This document shows, one piece after another, positions 46,202 through 56,904 of a DNA stretch of 64,000 bases (position 1 is the stretch's first letter; every line of letters starts with the position of its first letter). A program made the translations under genes and the position numbers. The notes beneath the pieces were generated by a model that saw nothing but the letters and a program-made list of their open reading frames with translations, was not told the DNA's origin and did no database searches. This DNA comes from Gigaspora margarita (taxonomy: Eukaryota > Glomeromycota > Glomeromycetes > Diversisporales > Gigasporaceae): assembly GCA_009809945.1 (NCBI GenBank), contig WTPW01000294.1, forward strand, positions 314,486 through 378,485, in the 5' to 3' direction.

Positions 46202-46468
46202 ATAGATACTATGATTTGTTCATCCTTTTTATTACTAAAAAACCTGAATTTAGAAGCCAAATAAATATATATATATATATTTGTTAATATTTGTTTATTT
46301 TTTAAAGAAATTTTAACTAGAATAGTTAAATTTCATAGATACTATGATTTGTTTATCCTTTTTATTACTAAAAAATCTGGATTTAGAAGCCAAATAAAAA
46401 ATATAAATATTTTTGTTATTATTTGTTTATTTTAAAGAAATTTTAACTAAAAATAGCTAAATTTCATA
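46202..46468 (+). repeat. 133-bp unit, two tandem copies
   Basis: ATAGATACTATGATTTGTTC at 46202 recurs at 46335; both continue with ATCCTTTTTATTACTAAAAA, GGATTTAGAAGCCAAATAAA-type and TTTAAAGAAATTTTAACTA sequence. They differ at a few sites and in the length of a TATATA run. Confidence 0.8.
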
Positions 46469-47723
46469 TCTATCAACTTATATAGTAGCATTTTGGAGGT
46501 TTATTTTGAGAATGTTTTTTCAGATATAGTATACCATATGTGTCTAAAAATAAGCTATCTATTTGGGCAAAAAATTACATAAAAAATTATGAGGTAGCAT
46601 ATTTCGAATTTTTGATTTTTTTGAAAAATTGATAACTATATTAATAAAAAGTTGTTCAAAGACTACCAAATTTTTACTATAAGTATATTTTGATGTTCTG
46701 AACAAGTTTACTTAATAGCACTTTGAGGTTAACCTTGATATCTTTGTGAGTTTCTTATATTTTTTGTAAAAATTAAAATTCTATTAGTTGAAAATATACA
46801 CTTCAAGTTTGATTAGTAAAAGTTTTTAAGTTAAATATAGTAGAATTTTTTATAAATTATTACTTTTTTTTTTGTTTTTGTTAATGTCAAGTACAGGAAT
46901 AGGATAGTAAATTACAATTATATCAGGATAATATATAAAGAAATACTATATTTAAAATTTCTAACTAATTATTTAATAATCTATACAATAGGGCAAGCCT
47001 ATTACTTGCAGTTAGGGCTAACCATTGAACCACTACAGAAAGAAGATATGATATTTCACCTCATACTTTTCTATTTTAAACTAAAAAATTAAATTTTTAG
47101 TTTAAGAAGGCTAGAGGAAACCAATATAAATTATTACTAAATAGTACAAATCACTATATAAATCACTTATACTTGAAATGCTACAATTACCTAAGAAAAA
47201 CTATTTTTTACTAAGTTAATAAGTCTTGTTGATTAATTAAAAGTTGTAGAGCTCATTATAATGAATCTAAAGGTAGTGAGACTATTAATTACTAATCTAG
47301 ATAAGATTAGCAATATAGCTATATTATTACTATATTTGAAATTGAAAATAAACAAATAAGTAAACAATATATTATCAAACCGATGATAACCCTTATAAAA
47401 AGTTTTTTTATACTAAATAAATATTATTTTTAGCTTTAAATCGTAGAGCAGGTTCTTGTACTTCTACTAGTAAAAAATCATTAAAATAAGACCAGTAAAT
47501 AAGAAGATATAAGTAAAAATATCTTCAAATTTCTTTAAATTATATAAAAATTATATATATATAGTTCTGATTCAGTTTTACTATATTGTTTATATATTTG
47601 TTTTGCCCCAATTTCAAATATAAAAATAATGCTGATCTTATCTAAATTGGCAATTAAAATTAGCTCAGTAGATACTAAGATATCTTCAAAATACAATTGG
47701 CTAACTATGTAAAATTCTATGTT

Positions 47724-47973
47724 TAGACCAAACTAAGTTAATTATATATTTTATATACCCCCTCTTCTCTCTAGGAGAGGGGAAGGGTAGTTCATATAGT
47801 AAAATTTTTTAAAAAATTTTTTAAAAAAAAATTTTCTAATTTGTTCTGTAACTGTATAAAAATTTTCTGAAATATTCTATAATTCTATATATATTTATCT
47901 AAATTTTTTTACTATAAGGAATAGAGAAGCTCTAAGGAGGGGAGTAATATAAAATACATAATTAACTTGGTCT
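47724..47973. mobile_element. MITE with AGACCAA...TTAATTATATATTTTATAT arms
   Basis: TAGACCAAACTAAGTTAATT then ATATATTTTATATACCCC at the left is inverted at 47925-47973 (GGGGAGTAATATAAAATACA, TAATTAACTTGGTCT). The tips contain CTCTCTAGGAGAGGGG. No ORF. 47974-48198 is AT-rich with no gene. Confidence 0.65.
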
Positions 47974-48206
47974 GGCTTTATATAAAATTTTATATAATCA
48001 GCATATTTTTCAATAATACCTTGGCATTTACTAGGCCAATTTTAATAATTTTACCAATTTTGATTCATCATAATAAGCTTTACAATTTTTATTATTCAAA
48101 GTGTTTATTTTTAGAACTTGGAAATTTTTATTTAAAATATTAAACCATTAGTATAGCATATAGAGGCTTACTGGCATTTGTCACAATGATAAGGATACAA
48201 CTAGCC

Positions 48207-49135
48207 TAGGGCTATTAAGTGGTCCAACTCAAACTGATGGAATGCAGATCTGTCCTAGGACCAGATCAGTTCTATCTTTTTTGGGATGGACTGAAAAGAC
48301 TATCAGTTCTAAAACAGTAATTATTAAATCATTGTTATAGATAAATTATAGATAAAATCATAATCTGATTCTGCGATTTTATGAGAAAACTTTTTATTGA
48401 GTTAACATAAAGTTATAGCAATAGGTTAAGCAAATAACTGGTCTAAATTTAAAAAAATTAAATTTCTTATTGCGTAAATCAGGTGTAGGGCTGTTAATCA
48501 GTTCGAATAAAACTGCCAGTCCTGCAGTCTGTCTTAGGATTGGGCCATTTTAGTTTTTATAGAGAGGACCAAAAAGACTATTGGTACTAATATAGTTAGT
48601 ATTAAATTATTGTAACGAACATATATAGCCTAATTTTTTAACTTATTGGGTTCAGATTATTAGCACTATTATAAATATATAATATATGTAAAGTTGATTT
48701 TTAGAGACTTAGACAATAATAATAAATTTAAAAATTTAAATCTTATTTTTTCTTAACAAGAATTAGATATACAAATCGAACATTTTTTAACTTAAATAAT
48801 TGTCTAAATTTACTTCAGGACAGAATTCAAAATTTATGCATTGTTATTACTAATAATAATAAACAGGTTTAAATATTGGTTAGAGGTAGCTTTAATGCAA
48901 TTAAACAGTAATAAACTAATAATATGTATGGATTCTATAATAATAATGTGTAATAGTATATAATAATTATCATGATAGTGTAATTTATGTGGTATTTAAT
49001 TAATCTAATAATCGGTCCATCTAGTCTTATACTGATTGGTTCTAATCAGTCCTGAACTGCAGTCTGGTCCAACTTTTTTAAAAGACCACTAGTCTTTGGA
49101 CCAAAACAGACCAGATGGACCAATTAACAGCTCTA
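48207..49135. mobile_element. hAT-like element with exact 8-bp target duplication
   Basis: AACTAGCC is present exactly at 48199-48206 and 49136-49143. The element begins TAGGGCTATTAAGTGGTCCA and ends TGGACCAATTAACAGCTCTA. A second left end, TAGGGCTGTTAATCAGTTCG, starts at 48486, so a related copy is nested or the end was duplicated. Arms include CAGTCTGKYYTAGGA-type words. No transposase frame is seen across 929 bp, so it is non-autonomous. Confidence 0.8.
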
Positions 49136-49569
49136 AACTAGCCACATGTACACTTTTGGTATCTAATTTAAGTAGTTCAGCCTAAGGTTCTACACTAGCT
49201 ATCATACCTGCAACCCAATTACAGGAATTGTCTATTTAAACTCTCTGATCTCTGTTCTACCTGCTAACCTATTTTGTATCACCAGTACATTGTACCAGAT
49301 AACCTTAGAACCTAGCCAGATAATTCTAGCATAGTTATTCTTGAATAAGCTTTACAATTTTTAATTAATTAACAAAATACATTAACTTAGTAAAAAAAAA
49401 TAGGTTTCCTTGGGTGATTTGGCATTTTTACTATAGTAATTCAGGAATGTGAGTAGATATAGTCTAATCAAAAAAATTATTGTCTAATTGTCTAATAGTC
49501 TATTAAAAATTCTAATAGTCTAATAAGTCTAATGTTTATTGGTCTTAAACTAATTGTTTTTTTATTAGT

Positions 49570-50975
49570 TAGAGAATATATCACTCTGAGTAATAAATAA
49601 TAGTAAAAATTAAAAAAAATATATAAATTTACTATAAACTTTAAGCCATATATTTTTTTGGCTTACAGATTAATTTTTTTCAAATTTTGAAATTAAGTAT
49701 ATTAAGAATAGTAGAATAAGGTTATTTAAAAACTTTATTAAAATTTTGCAAATATTGTAAATTTTCTTAATTACATTTTTTAAAAAACTCTATTTTCCAA
49801 TTTTAGAACTATAATATATGTAAAACTTTATGCTAAACAAGGTTATTTAGTAGCAAAAGATTATGCTAAACAAGGTTATTTAGTAGCAAAATATAAGTTA
49901 TTTTGAAAAAAAGCAAGCTAGCTATATGCTAAAGTTAAAAATTTTTGGGTTGTAATATAAAACCTTTTTTTTTGTTAAAATAACCTGCTTTGGAGCTTCT
50001 AAGTAAACTTGTTTAGCATGCAATTCTATTTGTATTAAAGTCAAAATGCATTTTATTAAACCTTTTACTAAGTAAAAAATGGGTCTAAAAGTTAGAAAAT
50101 TTTTTTTTATAAAAAAATTTTTTTCTAACTTTAAATCTATTTTTTACTTATTTAAAAAATTTGAGAAAACACATTTTGACCTTAATATAAATAGAATTAC
50201 ATGCAAACAAGTTTATTTAGAAGCCCAAAGCCAATTATCTTGACAAAAAAAAGAGATTTATATTAGAGGCATGCTATTTATTGTCACAGATCATAATTTA
50301 AAATGAAATCTATATTTTTAACTTAACCTGCTAGCTTTCTAAAACCCACTAATACTTGTTTATTATATTTTTTTCAAACTAACCCTAACCCTAAACCCCT
50401 AACCCTAAAAAATACACCCCAAAAATATTTAGTTTTCGAGATTTTTACTATAATTTCATTTTAATCTGGATTTTATTATAATCTGCCATATTTATTATAT
50501 AATTTTTACTATAAATACATGGTTAGAGGTGGTAATCACATATATTATATTAAGCAATCTGAATTAGATAAAGTAATCATATTATATATGAATAAGGGTG
50601 GCTACTAAGCAAAAAATATTATATAATATATAGTATACTCTTTACAATCCAAAAATTTTTAACTTTAGCATATAGCTAGCTTGCTTTTTGTTAAAATAAC
50701 CTATATTATGTTACTAAGTAAACTTGTTTAGCATAAAATATTATATATAATTGCAATTTTAAAATTGAATATTTTTTAAAAAAAAAATTTATTAAAAAAT
50801 TTGCAAAATCTTAAAAAAGTGCTCTAAATAATTTTAATCTGTATACTTAATCCCAAAATTTTAAAAAAAATTAATCTGTAAACCAAAAAGAATGTTTGGC
50901 TTAAAGTTAATAGTAAATTTATTTAGTTTTATTATAATTTTTATTATGAACTAATACTCATATATCAAAAGGTAT
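49570..50975. repeat. 1.4-kb foldback with another palindrome inside
   Basis: The left arm 49570-49950 (TTTACTATAAACTTTAAGCC, TTGGCTTACAGATTAATTTT, TATGCTAAACAAGGTTATTT, AAAGCAAGCTAGCTATATGC) is inverted at 50640-50975. A 30-bp segment, TATGCTAAACAAGGTTATTT plus AGTAGCAAAA, is duplicated in the left arm (49831 and 49861). The interior holds the palindrome 49966-50250 and a MITE-like stretch with CTAACCCTAACCCTAAACCC at 50379-50398. 49140-49569 before it has TAATAGTCTAA simple repeats and no gene. Confidence 0.65.
49966..50250. repeat. 285-bp palindrome nested in the 49570 foldback
   Basis: GCTTTGGAGCTTCTAAGTAA then ACTTGTTTAGCATGCAATTC is inverted as GAATTACATGCAAACAAGTT then TATTTAGAAGCCCAAAGC. 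The centre is GAAAATTTTTTTTTATAAAA against its inverse at about 50110. The ends recall the TGCTGAACAAGTTTACTTA family. Confidence 0.7.
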
Positions 50976-51011
50976 AACATATTCCCTTACTATTATATTA
51001 GTATCTAAACT

Positions 51012-51181
51012 TAAGGGGCATGCTATTTATTATATAATATTTTTACTTAGTAGCTACTCTCATCCATGTATAGTATGATCATTTATCTAATTAATATTGG
51101 TTAATATAATATAAAATGTTATCGCTATCTAACTATGTATCCATAGTAAAAATTATGTAATAAATTGCATGCTCCTAACCA
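51012..51181. mobile_element. MITE with GGGGCATGCTATTTATTA ends
   Basis: TTAAGGGGCATGCTATTTAT at the left is inverted at the right as TAATAAATTGCATGCTCCTAA. Both arms continue with TATAATATTTTTACT/AGTAAAAATTATG. A GAGGCATGCTATTTATTG end also occurs at 50264. 51182-51602 is AT-rich with no gene. Confidence 0.6.
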
Positions 51182-52309
51182 ATCAAATTATTTTAAATTA
51201 TATAATAATTTATTTTCTGTCTAATAATATAATTAGACATTGAGTTTATTGGCTTGTCTATTGTCTATTCACAACTTTGAAAGAACCCTGAACATCTAGT
51301 ATAGAGGTTATACATTATATCAGTATTGTATATTTTGGCTGATCTATAGCCTTTTTTGACTTGTCTATATTCAAGATTATCCAAATATCCAAGATTGTTC
51401 AAAGCTTGTCCAGGCTTTAATAATTAATAAATCTATTTAAAAAAATATATAACTATATATTTTTTTAGGTGCTAGACATATTTCAGTTAAAATTTAAATA
51501 AGTTATTATAATTAAATTTTAAGTAATATTACTTTATTTAATTGTTTAAAATGCTCAAATTTGTTCAAATTCATTGTTCAAAGCTGTTCTATGACAATAC
51601 TGTACACTCCTCTAACATTGATCACCAGAATTTTGATAATTACATTATCTACCAACAATCGTAGCCAAATATACAACTTTTTTTAATGAGAAAATTAAAC
51701 TTGGTATAGTAAGTAAAGTTGTACAGAATAATGATTTGCATATACTCTAGAATTTTTAGGAATTTTAAATAAAATTTTATTAAGTCATATTTAGCATTTT
51801 TGATCAAAAAAATAAAAATTAAAAAATTTTTTATTAGGTCGACTCATTTTAAAACCCTATCGTAAATAATAATTGGTTTAAAATATTGGGTCTTTGCCTT
51901 TAAAATAGGGTTCCAGGTTCCTTAAACCAAACATATGGGCTAATTTTGTTTTCTGGACCCTTTTTTACATATATGTAAATCATTTTTTTAGGGTTTATTT
52001 TTTGATCAACAAATCACCTGATTGGTTATTACATTTTAAAATTGTAATAAACAAAATTTTTAATATATGAATTATTGTCTAACCAATTGTCCATCCCTGG
52101 AACCAATAAAAAAAAGTAAAGGTAATTGTTAATTGTGAAGAGTATGCTTAATTTATGAATATTTTCTAATATAATAGTTTATTTACTTGTATTTTGTTTG
52201 TAAAATATATTTAAATAGATTTGGCTTTGTAAAATATGCATATGTATATAACAATTTAATAATTTTATTTTATATATTACATATTATAAAAAACAATAAA
52301 TTTATTATA

Positions 52310-52659
52310 CAGTTTGGGCCAGCATAAGATATCCAATTTTTTTTAAAAGTGCCAAATTGAGATTTATACTCAAATCTGATTGGCTATTTTTTGTATAGCA
52401 AAAATCCTGATTGGTTAAAAATCTATAAAAACAATTTTTTTATACATTAAACGCCAAATTTTTGATTACATATTAACTTTTTTATACTCAAATAACTTTT
52501 TAAATTTATAATAAAAATAAAAATCTATCTTCAGAATTATAGTTTAGACTAAAAACAACAAATTTGTAAGACAGATTTTTTTTAAAGTCATTTGTTTGTA
52601 AATTATAAGCAATTTTTATTTATATATAAAAAGTGGATATCTTATGCTGGCCAGAACTG
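52310..52659. mobile_element. Tc1/mariner-like MITE, TA duplication
   Basis: TA (52308) then CAGTTTGGGCCAGCATAAGA and TATCCA; inverted at the right as TGGATATCTTATGCTGGCCA then GAACTG and TA (52660). CAGT tips with TA duplication are typical of Tc1/mariner. The termini are nearly identical, suggesting relatively recent movement. The interior has TCTGATTGGCTA and CCTGATTGGTTA direct words. 350 bp. Confidence 0.8.
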
Positions 52660-53200
52660 TATATTCTTTAATAACTACTACTCCTGAAGGTTGGCGAGTT
52701 TACCTTTGCAACCTGGCAAAGGTTACTATAACTAATCAAAGAATTTTCAATTGAAAGAATTAACCAACTATTTAGAGAAATTATATGTTCTTTTTGAAAT
52801 AACAGTTAGAAAAGACAAGGCAGATAAAACTAGATTTGCAGAAAAGTAAATAAAAACCTGCATCTTTTAATTGATGTTGTAGGACCTTTATTTATTATGC
52901 AACTTTATATAAATTAAACCATTTTAGAATTGAGATATGTTATTAATTTAAAACAAATTTAATAAATACATCTTTTTAATTTATTGCAAATTTCTAAAAA
53001 GTACTATACACAATTAGTGTCATAAATAGGTAAAAAGTAAAATTGCCTTGCAGAAGTAGCTGCTATCCTATAATCATGTTTGCAATAATTAATAAAATGT
53101 AAGAAGTATAATTGCCTTAATAGTTGCATTTGCAATAATTAATATAGCTAGAATAATATATATTCTGTGTCAATTAAAATTTGTCTTTTTTATATTAGCA

Positions 53201-53404
53201 GCAATTTATATTGCCTATTTGTAATATTAATTGTACTTGTAAAGCTTCTCATATACTTATAACTTTTGAACAATTCGGATTAGATCTTAAGCAAATCAAT
53301 AATGTGATATTTGTTGATCAAAAAATAACAGATATATCATGAAAAAATTTATCAAATTATTTATTGTTAGCAAAATCTTATTTTGTTATATATTTTAAAC
53401 AATA
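53201..53404 (+). pseudogene. Short Cys-rich coding fragment, unrecognised
   Basis: The frame reads CNINCTCKASHILITFEQFG, then LDLKQINNVIFVDQKI, a TGA stop at about 53338-53340, then KNLSNYLLLAKSYFVIYFKQ and TAA. Clustered Cys/His and ordinary amino-acid use make this look more like coding sequence than its AT-rich neighbourhood. No family is assigned and flanks give no continuation. Confidence 0.25.
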
Positions 53405-54439
53405 ATTCTATTTATTATTTTGTTATCACCCTTTCTATTAGACACACAACCTTAGTCTATATTAAACAATATTATTTACACATATTTGATCTAAACCTAT
53501 CTATGTCTACTTATTCGATAATTAATTTCTATAAGATTAATCTATAAGTTATACAAGATACTGTTAAAGAATTAAATAAATCAAAGTTTGTATTTTTAGT
53601 AATGAAACATTATGTTCTTGAAAAGTACTTTAAAGCATGTAAATAAATTACCTGGATAATGATTGATTGATTCGAGAAAACCAACAGACAATTGATTCAA
53701 GCAAACCAACTAAATGAATACCTAACCATAAGTCACTAATCCTATTATAAATGTTTTGGGGTTATTAAACTAAAGTATTGTTGAGTATAAATACAAATAC
53801 AATAATAAACCTATTCTTATATTAAGATCATTGTTGTGTACTGCAAATAGTCCTGTGTTATTACATGGTCTACTTATTAGAATTTAGGATCTGGATAAGA
53901 TTCAGGAAACTAAGTCTTGGTAAATATAAATACAAAAATATTATAAATTGTAAATATAAAATTTCTAAGTGTAATAAGTGTAATATTGTTTGTTCTGCAA
54001 ATACCAAATTTTAATAGAAATTAATTTACTCATATGCATAATTCTATTGGTTAATCAGGGCATCAAATGACTGACTATTGTTGCCAACTGACTGACTGTT
54101 TATCTAATACACTCTATAATTTTTGGGGTACTAACAAAACCAGCTGATATGAATTGAGATTTTGTTAAGCCTTAATTTATGAAACACTAAGTTCATTTTA
54201 TGTAAGTTTTATAACTGGTTAACTTAATATTAAAATGAGTTATATAAGTCCAAAAATTTGATGTTGAATATAATAAAAATGATTGATATAGCAGATAATA
54301 TTTTACTATCAATTTTATTCAATAATAAAAAAGTTTTATAAAGATCATTTCTAAAATTAGCAGAAACTCAAGTTTAGGTTGTTTTGATTATACAACTTTA
54401 TTTACAAATTACTCAAAAAAATTTCTAGTATCATAGAGT

Positions 54440-54830
54440 CATTTTCAAGAAAAAACTCTATATGTTATTCTTTATACCTAAAAGTATATAGAATTAAATT
54501 TTTATAAAGCAATTCAAAAAACTTTTCATAAATTATTGAGTTTAATAAAAAATTTTGACAAATAAAAAACTACAATTTTCATATTTTATTAAAAATCTTC
54601 CAAAATAAAGTATTTAAGAATTTATTATTTAATACATATATAGCTATTTTTTTAAGCTATTCTAATACAAATTTTATAATGTTCTACTATATCAAATTTT
54701 AGGGTACAAAAATTGTAGTTTTTTTATTTGTCAATATTTTTAATTAAACTCAATAATTTATAAGTTTTTGAATTGCTCTATAAAAAGTTAATCCTATATG
54801 CTTTTGATATGGAGAATAACATATTTAAAA
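54440..54830. repeat. 390-bp palindrome inside the 51603 element
   Basis: ACTCTATATGTTATTC, AAAGCAATTCAAAAAACTTT, AAATTATTGAGTTTAATAAA and TTGACAAATAAAAAACTACA on the left are inverted on the right as TGTAGTTTTTTTATTTGTCA, CTCAATAATTTATAAG, GAATTGCTCTATAAAAAG and GGAGAATAACATA. The centre is near 54640. Confidence 0.7.
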
Positions 54831-55105
54831 CCCAACTATTTTTTATAATAGAGTTTTAAAATGCATCAACATAATAAAAATTTTTTAATTTTGTTTTTTT
54901 GATCAAAAATGCTAAATATAACTTAATAAAATTTTATTTAAAATGCCTAAAAATTTTAGAATATATGCAAATTGTTATTTTGTACAACTTTACTTACTAT
55001 ACCAAGTTTAATTTTCTCATTAAAAAATATGTTGTATATTTGGCTATGATCATTAGTAGGTAATGTAATTATCAAAATGCCAATAATCAATATCAGGGAA
55101 GTGTA

Positions 55106-56398
55106 TTACATGTTTTAGCAAATACCCCTGAAATTTAAAAAGCAAAAAAACAGTTTTTAGGCATTATCTTGGTATCTAGTAGTTCAATTTGAACAAACTT
55201 TTTTTTTAAAATAAAGCTCTTAGTAAGGTACATCTAACAAAAAAAAAAAATCATAAAGTAGGTTAGTTATAGCAAAAAAATGTAGCATTGACATAATTAC
55301 TAACTATTTAAAAAACTAATAATATTGTATTAGAAGTAGTTGATGATTATATCACTATAATATTTTTCACTATAACTAATCTACTAGTTTATATGAAGGA
55401 GCATATTGCCAAATTAATTATTACAGCTAATGTTCTATTTTTATACAGTTGTTTTTTCTGTTTCTTATTTTTAAAAGTTAGATAGAGTTTAGAATTAGAT
55501 GCTAATAAAATAGATAGTATTGGATGCAGTTACAAGATAATTTGGAATAGAATATAAGCTATGTTAGTAGAATGTTTATACTTAGATATGGTTATCAATA
55601 GAAAAATAAACTTATTGTTCACTATCAAGAATTTAGAGTTTGGCAATTAGAGTATAGTTTTAGTATTATAGTATAGTATAAACTAAGATAGGAGTTAGAT
55701 ACAGTATAAAGAGAAAATTTATAAATTAACATTTATTTATTTTTTTGAAAGAATGTCCAAGATGCAGTTTAGAAGTTTGGCCTGAATTAAGCCTAATTCA
55801 CATGGTATACAAATAAAAATTGTCTATTTTTAATTATAAAACAAAAAGTTTATATATATATTATATATATATATATGGCTTTGACAGTCTTGTCAGTACT
55901 TTATTTTATATAATACTATTATAATACTTGTGAAAATACTACAAAATTTACTATACTACAATAAAAAAGTTTGGCATTATCTAGTTGCTTCATGAGTACC
56001 TAGATGCAACCTGTCGCACTGACTTATAGATAAGTCAAATTTCTGTATTAGCTCTGTTAAAAACCAAGCTACAATAGCCTCAAACTATTTTCAATATAAT
56101 CCTTCACTATGCTCATCCAGAGCAAATCTACTTTCTTTTTTCTTAACTTTTTTTATTTCTGTTACCATTACTTTCTTGAATAAGATGCTCTACCTTACTG
56201 GGCTTGTTTCTTCTTTTGTTGTTGTCTGACTGCTTGCACCTTTTTTTTTTTTTGTGATTTCCATACTTTTTTTCCAATTCATAACTTTTGCACTATAAAA
56301 ACTATTTCAAACTGCAAAGAGAAAATCTTAATATAGTTTTTAAAATTACTCAAATTGTTTCTGACTGATTGTAACTTTTTGTAGGTGCTATCTAGAAG
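55106..56398. other. AT-rich, no gene seen
   Basis: Contains a TATATA run at 55850-55876 and TTTTCTTTTT tracts near 56130-56270. CTAGATGCAACCTGTCGCAC at 56000-56020 resembles AGATGCGATCTACCGCAGCA at 63730 in the retroelement 3' end, so 55990-56270 may be a degraded copy of it. Confidence 0.35.
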
Positions 56399-56904
56399 TA
56401 CTATACATATCTAAAAATAAGCTACCTTTTTGAGCAAAAAATTACATAAAAAATCATAGGGTAGTTTATTAGGACCCCAAAATATACATAGATAGGTCAG
56501 ATTAATTATAAAATTACTAAAAATAGAAAGATCTGCAGAAAAAACCTCAAAAATAAGCAAAAATACTAAAAATAGAAAAGATTTGCATAAAAATCCCCAA
56601 AAATAAGCAAACTAATACCTGACCTATCTATATATATTTCGGGGTTCTAGTTTATTTTTAGATTCGCAATTTTTTTAAAAAATTAAAAAACGTACTAATA
56701 AAAAGTTGTACAAACACTACCAAATTTTTGTTATAGATGTATTTTAATGTTCTTAACAAGTTTACTTAATCGTACTTTTGAGGGTTACTTAATAAAATTT
56801 ATCTTTTATATATAGTGATTGCTAACAGGTTTTTTTGGATTTATGCAAAAAATTAGAGGGGTAGCTTATTTTAGATAGTAGCTTATTTTCAGACATATAT
56901 GGTA
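56399..56904. mobile_element. TIR element with AAAATAAGCTACC termini
   Basis: The left end TACTATACATATCTAAAAAT then AAGCTACC is inverted at the right (GTAGCTTATTTTCAGACATA then TATGGTA, to 56904). AAAAAATTACATAAAAAATCAT follows the left end. The same left end occurs at 46526-46600. AAGTTTACTTAATCG within it is another family's word. It is interrupted by the MITE at 56471-56648. Confidence 0.6.
56471..56648. mobile_element. Nested MITE with exact 9-bp target duplication
   Basis: TAGTTTATT is present at 56462-56470 and 56649-56657. The ends are AGGACCCCAAAATATACATA and, inverted, GAACCCCGAAATATATATAG, both followed by ATAGGTCAG. Inside, CAAAAATAAGCAAAAATACT-type words repeat directly. A 9-bp duplication suggests a Mutator-like transposase. 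Confidence 0.75.

Larger units (their letters stand above)
42811..47670. repeat. 4.9-kb region bounded by about 385-bp inverted arms
   Basis: 42811-43195 is inverted at 47275-47670. Shared words include CTTCTTATATACTGGTCTTA / TAAGACCAGTAAATAAGAAG, TTACTTATTTGCTTATTTTC and GCTGATCTTATCTGGATTGG. Everything between, including the elements at 43562 and 43909, lies inside. It is either one large TIR-type element or two inverted copies of one MITE. No transposase frame is visible. 42160-42810 outside it is T/A-rich with no gene. Confidence 0.55.
51603..55105. mobile_element. 3.5-kb element with about 285-bp terminal inverted repeats
   Basis: 51603-51885 is inverted at about 54820-55105. The tips read TACACTCCTCTAACATTGAT and TACACTTCCCTGATATTGAT. 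Shared inner words are TTTTGATAATTACATTA, AAACTTGGTATAGTAAGTAAAGTTGTACA and GATCAAAAAAATAAAAATTA-type sequence. A TA duplication is possible at the tips. It contains the MITE at 52310, the fragment at 53201 and a palindrome at 54440. No transposase was recognised, so it may be a decayed autonomous transposon or two inverted MITE copies. Confidence 0.5.

Noticed and set aside
42811-47670. Autonomous transposon with intact transposase
   Set aside because: No frame longer than about 70 codons and no catalytic motif was found between the inverted arms.
49829-49894. Repeat peptide YAKQGYLVAK twice, resembling Sel1/TPR sequence
   Set aside because: It is a 30-bp duplication of a MITE tip in the arm of a palindrome, with no continuing frame.
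50379-50403. True telomere or chromosome end
   Set aside because: Only three to four degenerate CCCTAA units, internal to a foldback and with sequence continuing on both sides.
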